From assembly GCF_900107105.1 (NCBI RefSeq), contig NZ_FNOT01000003.1:124001-188000 (forward strand): 64,000 nucleotides of DNA, read 5' to 3'. A program made the position numbers and the translations under genes. The notes beneath the pieces are model-generated. The model was not told the origin of the DNA, made no database searches, and was given only the letters and a program-made list of their open reading frames with translations. The stretch comes from Geodermatophilus africanus (GTDB lineage Bacteria > Actinomycetota > Actinomycetes > Mycobacteriales > Geodermatophilaceae). Positions within the stretch are counted from its first letter, which is position 1; each line of letters starts with the position of its first letter. Below are positions 25,485-32,656 of this stretch, piece by piece.

Positions 25485-26252
25485 TCAAGCCGGTGACGGT
25501 CGGGAGGTCCGGTTCGCGGCGCCGGGCGTGAGCGCGGCCACGGCGGACGGCCGGAAGCCCTTGACGGTCAGGTAGACACCCAGCGAGAACTCCCACACGG
25601 CGATCGGGAGCGCGGCGAGGACGGCGATCGGGGCCGCGCGGTCGTAGAGGCCGAAGAGGATCGCGGTGTCGGAGGCGAGCAGCAGCGGGGCGCCGATCAG
25701 CCCCAGGGTGGGCAGGACGCGCGGCACCAGGCGGGACCGGTAGAGGACGTAACCGAGGCACAGCGCGTTGAAGACGGGCATGAGGCTCTGCGAGAGCAGG
25801 AACGTCCAGTCGTAGGCCGCGGCCAGGGTGTGGCCGGCCGTGAGCAGCGAGGCGGGGTCCGCGCCCGCGGTGCCGGCGACGTCGGTGCGGAGGGTGAGCA
25901 GCGTCAGCACGCTGACGACGCCGACGATGATCAGGGCGCCCTCGACGACCCGGGAGGCGACGAAGCCGAGGGCGGCCGTCTCGCTCACCCGCTTCGCCAC
26001 CGGGAACAGCACCACGGCGGTGCCGATGCCGGCCAGGGCGACGACGACCTCGGAGGAGGCCGCCACGAGCACGCCGGTGTCGCTGCCGGCGCCCAGGACG
26101 AAGTCGGTCTTCCCCCGCACGTCCTGGTACAGCGCCAGGGTGGGAATGGACACGAACGTGACGAGGTAGAGGATGCCGGCGGCCAGGGAGGTCCGGCGCA
26201 TCCGGTCCATCGGCGGTCGTGTCGCCGCGGGTGCGTCCACGGTGGTGCTCAT
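25485..26252 (-). CDS. DUF4386 family membrane protein
   Basis: The 255-residue protein has about six transmembrane helices, starting with RMRRTSLAAGILYLVTFVSIP, the typical DUF4386 opening, and ending in a helix followed by LTVKGFRP. Function is unknown. The ATG at 26252 is preceded by GGAGGGACC on the minus strand. It is downstream of a 78-residue gene on the same strand, 54 nt away, so the two are probably co-transcribed. The tRNA terminator lies on the other side, separating it from the core block. Confidence 0.82.
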   Translation of the reverse strand: MSTTVDAPAATRPPMDRMRRTSLAAGILYLVTFVSIPTLALYQDVRGKTDFVLGAGSDTGVLVAASSEVVVALAGIGTAVVLFPVAKRVSETAALGFVASRVVEGALIIVGVVSVLTLLTLRTDVAGTAGADPASLLTAGHTLAAAYDWTFLLSQSLMPVFNALCLGYVLYRSRLVPRVLPTLGLIGAPLLLASDTAILFGLYDRAAPIAVLAALPIAVWEFSLGVYLTVKGFRPSAVAALTPGAANRTSRPSPA

Positions 26253-26305
26253 GTCGGGTCCCTCCCGGGTCCAGCGGGGTGCGATTGGTGGAGGTGGGCG
26301 GTTGG

Positions 26306-26542
26306 TCAGGGGTCGAGCTGCGCGACGGCGAGCAGTGGCAGGCCCAGGTCCCGCACCTTGCTCAGAACCCCGTGCAGTGCCGCCTGGTCGAGCGCCGAAC
26401 CGGTGAGCACGGTGCTGCCGTCGTCGGCGTGGGTGAGGGTCATCCCGTCGAACCAGGCGGCCCATCGGGGCTCGAGGTGGCCCCCGAGGCGGATCTCGTA
26501 GCGGCTCGAGTCGGACGAGCGGCCGGTGGTGTGACTCGTCAT
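26306..26542 (-). CDS. 78-residue conserved hypothetical protein
   Basis: The protein MTSHTTGRSSDSSRYEIRLG continues with HLEPRWAAWFDGMTLTHADDG and ends in a helix with VRDLGLPLLAV. This short fold, with strands around RYEIRLGGHL and GSTVLTG, is recurrent in actinobacteria near membrane proteins and LuxR-type regulators. No function is known. ATG 26542 is the first codon with a fitting upstream GGGG. It lies upstream of DUF4386 on the same strand. Confidence 0.7.
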   Translation of the reverse strand: MTSHTTGRSSDSSRYEIRLGGHLEPRWAAWFDGMTLTHADDGSTVLTGSALDQAALHGVLSKVRDLGLPLLAVAQLDP

Positions 26543-26709
26543 CGAGTTCCCCTGTCCGGTGTCGACCGGGGTGGTGGCCGGAGGACGACGGTCGAGGGCA
26601 TGCCGTGACCGGGCCGCCTCTGGTGCTGTGCGCCGACGGTGCGCCGGCCGGACTGCCTGCGTCGGCTGTCCGGGCCGTCCCGGCGTCCTCGGGCCGGGAC
26701 GGCGCGTGG

Positions 26710-27462
26710 TCACCGCACCGGCGCGGTCGGGGCCGGAGGCGTGGTCGCCGGCACGCCGCCGGGGGCGGGCGGCAGGGGGTCGGCGGGCAGCGAGCCGGGG
26801 TCGGTGCCGCCCTGGTCGAGCCGGAACGGCGGATAGCGGTCGGTCATCAGCGCGGTGTAGGCGGCCACCCGCAGCACCCAGCGGTCCACGCCCAGGATGA
26901 GGTCGTACAGCGGCTTGGGGTAGCGGCCGGTGAACAGCAGCACGATCGCGGCGAAGCAGACCAGCAGGGACAGCAGGCTGACGCCGGCCTCCCAGCCGCT
27001 ACCGGCGTCACCGGTCCGGGTGGCCAGCCAGATCCCGCCACCGACGAAGACCGACACGATCAGGTAGTGCGGGATGGCCAGCAGCCACCACTTGATCAGC
27101 ACCAGACCGCGGGAGAGCCGCTCGGGGTAGGCGACGTCGAGGTGGGCGGGGTAGTCCGGCACGTCGGCGAGGGTGAACGGCGGATAGCGGTCGGTGCCCA
27201 GCGCCCAGTATCCGTAGTAGTGCACCCGCCAGCTCCATCGCAGCACGCCGACGTTGAAGTCGAACAGTGCCCGCGGATAGCGGGCGGTGAACAGGATGGC
27301 GAAGAACGCGATCACGCCGACCACGGAGAACGCCAGCCACAGGAAGGCCAGCACCACGACGTGCGGGATGAGCAGCAGCCACTTCACCAGCCACAGTCCC
27401 CGGGACGGCGCGTCCTCCGACGCGTCGACGCGGACCGGGTAGGGCGTTCGGTTCTCCGTCAC
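26710..27462 (-). CDS. DUF4389 family membrane protein
   Basis: The 250-residue protein is an internal duplication: [20 protein letters not shown] and [20 protein letters not shown] are two copies of the DUF4389 unit, each followed by helices and the motif [18 protein letters not shown] or [18 protein letters not shown] and then TDRYPPF. Four transmembrane helices are likely. The tail is Pro-rich. Function is unknown. It lies downstream of the MalT-like regulator gene, on the same strand, after a 234-bp gap. Confidence 0.85.
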   Translation of the reverse strand: MTENRTPYPVRVDASEDAPSRGLWLVKWLLLIPHVVVLAFLWLAFSVVGVIAFFAILFTARYPRALFDFNVGVLRWSWRVHYYGYWALGTDRYPPFTLADVPDYPAHLDVAYPERLSRGLVLIKWWLLAIPHYLIVSVFVGGGIWLATRTGDAGSGWEAGVSLLSLLVCFAAIVLLFTGRYPKPLYDLILGVDRWVLRVAAYTALMTDRYPPFRLDQGGTDPGSLPADPLPPAPGGVPATTPPAPTAPVR

Positions 27463-27696
27463 GTCTCCTCCTCATACGGCAGGTGCTGGTCCCCGTGGGG
27501 TGTGGGGCCGGTCGCCGCCGGGCGCCCCGGTCGTGATAGCCGGAGGTCCGGCGTGCGCCGCTGTGGAGGAACGTAGGGAGGGGGGTGGTGAGAGCGGATC
27601 ACCATGTCTGGTGATCCGGGTGGTGATCCGCAACCAAGGGCGACGCGGTGAGCGGCCGGAAGCTGCCTCGCCAGCGAGCCGGACGGACGCCCGTGC

Positions 27697-30492
27697 CTAC
27701 CGGTCGGAGACGGCGGCGCGGCCGGGGTGGTCGCGATACCGCGGCATGAGGTCGAGCTCCTCGCCCCGGCGGACGGCAGCGCGGCGGTTGGTCACGCCGA
27801 GCTTGGCGTAGATGTTCTTGGTGTGGGTCCGGACGGTGTTGACCGACACGAAGAGCTGGCGGGCGATGTCCGGGCCGTCGAGGTCGCTGCCGAGCAGCCG
27901 CAGCACGTCCAGCTCGCGCGCGCTGAGCGGGTCCACCAGGTGCTCCGCGACCGGCGCGCCGTCCTCGCCGTTGCCCAGGGCTGCCATGAGCCGGCGGGCG
28001 TAACCCGCGGCGGCGCCCTCCGCCGCGACCGCTCGCAGCAGAGTGCCCACGCGTGGTCCCTCGTCGGTGAAGACCCGGACGTGGCCTCGCGGTTCGGCCA
28101 GCGCCAGCGCGCGGCGCAGCGCCGCGAGTGCTGCGGGCAGGTCGCCGCGCGCCTGCTCGGAGATCGCCTGCACCACCAGCACGTCGATGACGCTGCCTGT
28201 CCTGCCGCCCTCCTCCGCCGCGCGCAGCAGTCGGTCCAGCAGCCGCACGGCCCCGGAGACCGACCGTGCACGGCCCTCGGCCGCGGAGCGCGCCGCGAGC
28301 GCCCGGGCCAGGGTGAGGTGCTCGAACTCGCGCAGGTAGTCCGGGTCGTCGTCGACCGACAACCCCCGCTCCTGCGCCCAGGCGAGCGCGTCGGCCCACC
28401 GGCCGTGCCGGGCGAGCACGCGCGCCCGCAGCGCCGGGACCGGCCGCACCTCGGGGAAGTAGTCACCGACGTAGCGGCGCTGCGCCTCCTCCAGGAGGCC
28501 GAGTGCCGCGGCGACGTCTCCCTCGGCCTCGCGGATGCGGGCCATCACGACCCGCCAGCGGTACGGGTTCTGCGGCAGGCCGAGGTGTTCGCCCAGGTCC
28601 CTGCTCGCCGCGAGGTGTCGCCGGGCCGCGTCGAGATCACCGTGTTCGGTGTGGACGCCGGCGATGCCCACGTGCATGTCCGCCGCGCCCCGCAGCACCG
28701 GCCCGGTGTCGGGCGTCACGAGCTGCAGCGCCCGCTCGTAGGTCGTCATCGCCTCGCCGAGCCGGCCCTGCCCGACGCGGATGTCGGCCAGCGCGATCGC
28801 GCAGCCGGTCACGTCCGACACGTGCCCGGCCTTCTCCAGGCTGGTCGCGGCATCGGCGTACCACCGGTGCCCGGTGTCCAGGTCCCCGCTGCTCCAGTGG
28901 GCCAGGCCGAGGAGCCCGGCTGCCCCGCCGCGCCCCAGGTGGTCCTCGGCACCGGCCAGGTCGAGCGCCCTCCGGGCGTGCGCCACGGTGCCGGCCACGT
29001 TGCCGGAGAGCAGGGCCTGCCCGGCGCGGTACATCGAGATCGCGCTGGGCAGCCGGTGGAACCCCGCGTCGTCCGCGACCACCATCTCCGTCGCCGGCGC
29101 CGGGGGGTCGTGCCCGCGGTCCGGGGTCGCGGTCAGCCACTGTTCGGCGTCACGCAGGCGTGCCTCGACGCCCTCGACCTGCCCGCTGACCATGAGCGCC
29201 GCGGCGTAGCCGACGCTGAGCACGGGCCGGACCCGGATCACCTCGTCCGGCAGCGCCTCCAGCCAGCGCCGCATGGTGGCCTCCTGCCGGCCCTTCTGCA
29301 GCGCCGGCAGCGCCAGCTCGACCAGGTCCGCCGCACGGGCGGTGTCCCCGCCGGCCAGCGCGTGGTGGACCGCCTCGGCCCGGTCCCCGCTGCGCTCGTA
29401 CCACTCGGTGGCCCGGCGGTGCAGGCCGCAGACGACGTCGGGTCGCTCGTCCTGCAGGCGCATCCGGAGGACGTCGGCGAACAGGTGGTGGTAGCGGTAC
29501 CACCGGCGTCGGCCGTCGAGCGGCACCAGGAAGAGGTTCGCGCGGTCGAGCGCCTCCAGCATCGCCTTGCCGCCGTCCTGGCCGGTGACGGCGTCGCAGA
29601 GCGGGCCGGTCAGCCGGCTGAGGACCGAGGTCTGCAGCAGGAAGGTCCGCACGTGCCCGGGCTGGCGCTGCAGGACCTCCTCGACCAGGAAGTCGACGAC
29701 GTAGCGGTCGTCCCCCGCGAAGCCGGCGATGAAGCCGGGAACGTCGTCGCGGCCCTGCATCGACAGCGCCGCCAGCTGCAGCGCCGCGATCCAGCCCTCG
29801 GTCCGCTGCTCCAGGGTCGCGACGTCCTCTGCCGTCAGCGCCAGTCCCATCGCGACGGTGAGGTACGCCGCGGCCTCGTCCGCCGTGAAGCGCAGATCGG
29901 CGGCGCGCAGCTCGACGAGGTCACCCCGCGCACGCAGCCGCGCCAGCGGCAGCGCCGGGTCGGCACGGCCGGCGGCCACCAGGTGGACCTGCGCGGGCAG
30001 GTGCTCCACCAGGAACGACATCCCGTCCTGCACCTCGGGTGCGTCGACGACGTGGTAGTCGTCGAGCACGAGCACGACGTCGTCCGGGAGGGCGGAGAGG
30101 TCGTTGACCAGCGTCGCGAGGACCGCCTCGGTCGATGCCCGGGGCGACTGCAGGAGGGCGAGCGCGCCCGCGCCCACCTCCGGCGCCGCCGTCCGCAGCG
30201 CGGCGACGAGGTAGGTCCAGAACACCGCCGGGTCGTTGTCCCGCTGGTCGAGCGAGAGCCAGGCCACCGACCGCTGCCCCGCGGCGACGGAGGTCAGCCA
30301 GTCGGTCAGGACGGTGGTCTTCCCGAACCCGGCCGGGGCCGAGACCAGCGTGAGCGCCGCCTCCGTCCCGCGGTCCAGGCGCTCGAGCAGCCGGGGACGG
30401 GCGACCAGACCACGGTGCCGCCGGGGCACATGGAGCTTCGTCTCGAGCAGTGGGCCCACCCTGACCACCTCCCGCGAGCGGCCGGTGTTCAC
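27697..30492 (-). CDS. MalT/LuxR-family large ATP-dependent transcriptional regulator
   Basis: The 931-residue STAND-type regulator has an N-terminal LETKLHVPRRH motif, Walker A SAPAGFGKTTVL (about residues 54-65), Walker B VLVLDDYHVV, a central TPR-like superhelix, and a C-terminal LuxR helix-turn-helix (LSARELDVLRLL .. VSVNTVRTHTKNIYAKL). It probably binds ATP and an inducer before activating transcription. The Walker motifs are intact. GTG 30492 is used; GTG codons a few residues later are also possible. Likely targets are the neighbouring membrane-protein genes (inference). Confidence 0.9.
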   Translation of the reverse strand: MNTGRSREVVRVGPLLETKLHVPRRHRGLVARPRLLERLDRGTEAALTLVSAPAGFGKTTVLTDWLTSVAAGQRSVAWLSLDQRDNDPAVFWTYLVAALRTAAPEVGAGALALLQSPRASTEAVLATLVNDLSALPDDVVLVLDDYHVVDAPEVQDGMSFLVEHLPAQVHLVAAGRADPALPLARLRARGDLVELRAADLRFTADEAAAYLTVAMGLALTAEDVATLEQRTEGWIAALQLAALSMQGRDDVPGFIAGFAGDDRYVVDFLVEEVLQRQPGHVRTFLLQTSVLSRLTGPLCDAVTGQDGGKAMLEALDRANLFLVPLDGRRRWYRYHHLFADVLRMRLQDERPDVVCGLHRRATEWYERSGDRAEAVHHALAGGDTARAADLVELALPALQKGRQEATMRRWLEALPDEVIRVRPVLSVGYAAALMVSGQVEGVEARLRDAEQWLTATPDRGHDPPAPATEMVVADDAGFHRLPSAISMYRAGQALLSGNVAGTVAHARRALDLAGAEDHLGRGGAAGLLGLAHWSSGDLDTGHRWYADAATSLEKAGHVSDVTGCAIALADIRVGQGRLGEAMTTYERALQLVTPDTGPVLRGAADMHVGIAGVHTEHGDLDAARRHLAASRDLGEHLGLPQNPYRWRVVMARIREAEGDVAAALGLLEEAQRRYVGDYFPEVRPVPALRARVLARHGRWADALAWAQERGLSVDDDPDYLREFEHLTLARALAARSAAEGRARSVSGAVRLLDRLLRAAEEGGRTGSVIDVLVVQAISEQARGDLPAALAALRRALALAEPRGHVRVFTDEGPRVGTLLRAVAAEGAAAGYARRLMAALGNGEDGAPVAEHLVDPLSARELDVLRLLGSDLDGPDIARQLFVSVNTVRTHTKNIYAKLGVTNRRAAVRRGEELDLMPRYRDHPGRAAVSDR

Positions 30493-30915
30493 CTGCCGCC
30501 GTCCCGGCGCGCGCTGCTCGCGAACACGACGGTGGGCTCCCGGACACGCATCGTGTCAGCACGGGCTGGTGGGTGTCGATGAACTCCGCCCCCGTCGACG
30601 GCGCGCACCGCACCGGACCCCACCCCCGCACGGAGAAGGGACGGGTCCGGTGGCTGCTGAGGGCAGGGTCCAGAGCGGATGGGTGCGAGACCCGTACTCG
30701 GGCCCGGCGCGGCGGCTGACGGCGGTCCGCACGCTCGGCAGCTCGGCCGGTGGGGTGGGAGTCGCTCTGCTCGTCGTGTCCGCGGTGCCGGACGTGCAGG
30801 GCGGCGCAGCCGGCCGATGCACGGATGGCGCGGCCGGACCGGTTGACGGGCACGCGCGGTCTCGCCGCGGCGGCGCAGCGCGTCGAGGTCGGCCTGCGCC
30901 GGGGCGTGGGGGTGG
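30493..30915. other. Gene-free stretch of 423 bp
   Basis: I see no convincing coding frame here: the open frames are short and their codon use is not biased toward G/C in the third position in a consistent frame. The part next to 30492 must hold the promoter of the MalT-like regulator. No repeat or hairpin of the main families was noticed. Confidence 0.4.
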
Positions 30916-31512
30916 TCATGCGGGTGCCGCGGTCGGGATCGGGTCCGCGGCGGGGCCGGCCGCGGGACGGGAGGGCAGGAGGACGGCGAGGAGCAGCCCG
31001 GACAGGGCGGAGAAGGTGATAGCGCCGTAGGCACCGAAGACGGTGAACTGTTCGTCGACGGCGATCCCCCCGAGGGTGGTGACGGTCCAGCCCAGCGCCC
31101 ACAGGGCGGGCAGTGCGGCGGCCCAGATCCAGCGCAGGCGGGTGGCACGGGGCAGCGCCAGTGCCTGTGCGGGTCCGAGGACGAGCCCGGTGAGCGCACC
31201 CATCAGGGCCAGGTCGGCCAACGAGGTGCGGTAGCCGACGGCGACGGCGCCGAGGAGCAGTCCCACCGCCATGCCGATCGCGGTGGCGGGAATCCATCTG
31301 CGGAGGTCGAGCCGTCCCCGGCTGGCCAGCGTCTGGCCGGCACCGATGGCGGCTCCGGCCACGGCTCCGCCGAGCAGTGCCGCGATCGGGCCGTCGACCC
31401 GGCCGGCGACCGCGGTGCCGGCCAGGCCGGCGAGGGGGAAGGCGAGGAACCCGGCGGTCCAGGTCAGCCAGGTGCGGACACGGGGTGCTCGGGACGATCC
31501 GGTGGTGGTCAT
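30916..31512 (-). CDS. Hypothetical membrane protein, 198 residues
   Basis: The protein has about five to six transmembrane helices: TWLTWTAGFLAFPLAGLAGT, LLGGAVAGAAIGAGQTLASR, WIPATAIGMAVGLLLGAVAV and others. The glycine pattern GAxIGxxQ resembles small actinobacterial membrane proteins of unknown role. The ATG at 31512 is 4 nt from the stop of the next membrane gene, so the two are translationally linked. It ends an operon that begins with a 109-residue gene at 32590. Confidence 0.75.
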   Translation of the reverse strand: MTTTGSSRAPRVRTWLTWTAGFLAFPLAGLAGTAVAGRVDGPIAALLGGAVAGAAIGAGQTLASRGRLDLRRWIPATAIGMAVGLLLGAVAVGYRTSLADLALMGALTGLVLGPAQALALPRATRLRWIWAAALPALWALGWTVTTLGGIAVDEQFTVFGAYGAITFSALSGLLLAVLLPSRPAAGPAADPIPTAAPA

Positions 31513-31516
31513 GGGG

Positions 31517-32227
31517 TCAGCTCCTGACGTCGGCAGTGGCCGGTGAGACGGGGACGGAGGCCCGGCGGCGTTGCCGCAGGACGAGGACGGCGGCGAAGAG
31601 GACCAGCCACAGGCTCCACAGGACGTAGCCGGCGAAGTTGGCGGTGTCGACGAGCGGGAGGTCCAGGGGCGAGAGCACGCCGGCGAGGACCAGGGCCGCC
31701 GAGACCGATCCCAGCGCGAGGAACCAGCGCCCGGCGAACCCGGATCCGAGGGCGGCGAGGACGAGCAGCGTCCAGGCGGCGGTGAGCAGGTAGCCGCCGG
31801 TCTCGCCGACCAGGTCGCCCAGGACGCGGTTGGCCGTGCCGAACGCCGAGCGGGCGTCGGCGGCCGCGTCCGGGTCGCTGCCCGCGGCGGTGGCGGCCCA
31901 GCCGGGCACCAGGAGCGGCCAGCGCAGCAGGCCGACCACCTGCACCACGGCGGCGGCGATGCCGATGGGAACCGCCCAGCGCATGGGCCGGGCGGCCGAC
32001 AGCCGGCCCACGCCCACGGCGACGGGAGCGAGCAGGGCCGCGGCCAGGGCGAGGGTGAGGAACCAGGCGCTGACGGCTGCCTGCGACTCGCGGAAGGAGG
32101 CGAGCACGTCCTCGGCGGGCTGCTCGAGCACGTCGGGGTAGTCGAAGACGCTGCCCAGGCCGGTGAAGGCCACGTTGAGCAGGACGGCGGCGGTGACCAT
32201 CAGGACGGCGGTGCGGCGGGGTGTCAT
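31517..32227 (-). CDS. DUF4386-like hypothetical membrane protein, 236 residues
   Basis: About six transmembrane helices are predicted. MTPRRTAVLMVTAAVLLNVA opens it, FDYPDVLEQPAEDVLASFRE forms an outside loop typical of this membrane-protein class, and GYVLWSLWLVLFAAVLVLRQ closes it. Weak resemblance to DUF4386 proteins is seen in overall layout only. It sits between a 109-residue gene and another membrane gene, all on the minus strand with short gaps (33 and 4 nt). Confidence 0.72.
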   Translation of the reverse strand: MTPRRTAVLMVTAAVLLNVAFTGLGSVFDYPDVLEQPAEDVLASFRESQAAVSAWFLTLALAAALLAPVAVGVGRLSAARPMRWAVPIGIAAAVVQVVGLLRWPLLVPGWAATAAGSDPDAAADARSAFGTANRVLGDLVGETGGYLLTAAWTLLVLAALGSGFAGRWFLALGSVSAALVLAGVLSPLDLPLVDTANFAGYVLWSLWLVLFAAVLVLRQRRRASVPVSPATADVRS

Positions 32228-32260
32228 GGCGCGCTCCTGGGACGTGGGTGGGCGGGTGGG

Positions 32261-32590
32261 TCAGCGCCGGGTGGACAGTGCGGCGATGTGGGCGACCAGC
32301 ACGGCGTCGGGGTGGTCGGCGAGGTGGTCCCGGGCCAGCAGCAGGGCCCGGTCGTGGTCACCGCGCAGGTGCGCCGATGCGACGGCGACCAGCTGGCGGT
32401 CGCGGGTGCAGAGGGCGGCGGCAGCCGCCCGGACGAGCAGCTCCGGCCGGCCCGGGGGAACCAGGGCGGCGGCGACGAGCAGAGCCGGGTCGCGGCTCGT
32501 GCAGGCGGCCTCGACGAGCGCGTCGGTCGTGCCGGCGGTGTCCGCGATGAATCCCCTGACCAGCTGGTGCGGATCGGTGGTGGGTGCCAT
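32261..32590 (-). CDS. 109-residue hypothetical protein, first gene of a membrane operon
   Basis: The protein is all-helical: ATG 32590 gives MAPTTDPHQLVRGFIADTAG, then repeated short helical pairs (ALVEAACTSRDPALLVAAAL, LLARDHLADHPDAVLVAHIA) that look like TPR or HEAT-like units. No family is recognised. It is divergent from the SARP regulator, with only 66 bp between the two starts, and that gap carries three phased repeats. It probably belongs to the regulator's target operon. Confidence 0.68.
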   Translation of the reverse strand: MAPTTDPHQLVRGFIADTAGTTDALVEAACTSRDPALLVAAALVPPGRPELLVRAAAAALCTRDRQLVAVASAHLRGDHDRALLLARDHLADHPDAVLVAHIAALSTRR

Positions 32591-32612
32591 GTGCGGAGCC
32601 TGGAGCGGCGGG

Positions 32613-32641
32613 CTGACGACGCACTGACGACGGGCTGACGG
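32613..32641 (+). promoter_or_regulatory. Three 11-bp-phased CTGACGR repeats, probable SARP operator
   Basis: CTGACGA at 32613-32619, CTGACGA at 32624-32630 and CTGACGG at 32635-32641 are direct heptamer repeats with an exact 11-bp period, the spacing known for SARP-family DNA sites. The last repeat lies 3 nt before TAGGCT (32645-32650), a -10 box 6 nt upstream of the GTG at 32657. The site also lies upstream of the divergent 109-residue gene. Confidence 0.6.
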
Positions 32642-32656
32642 CCCTAGGCTCGCCGG

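Noticed and set aside
25314-25500. tRNA-linked integration site of a genomic island
   Set aside because: No integrase gene and no duplicated tRNA 3' end are seen near either tRNA; the second tRNA is a full functional gene.
27727-30582. 951-codon plus-strand frame opposite the MalT-like regulator
   Set aside because: High GC removes stop codons in the opposite frame; the translation has no domains and the minus frame has full Walker and helix-turn-helix motifs.
30493-30915. Extra small gene between the MalT-like regulator and the membrane operon
   Set aside because: Several open frames exist on both strands, but none has a good start site or a consistent third-position bias.
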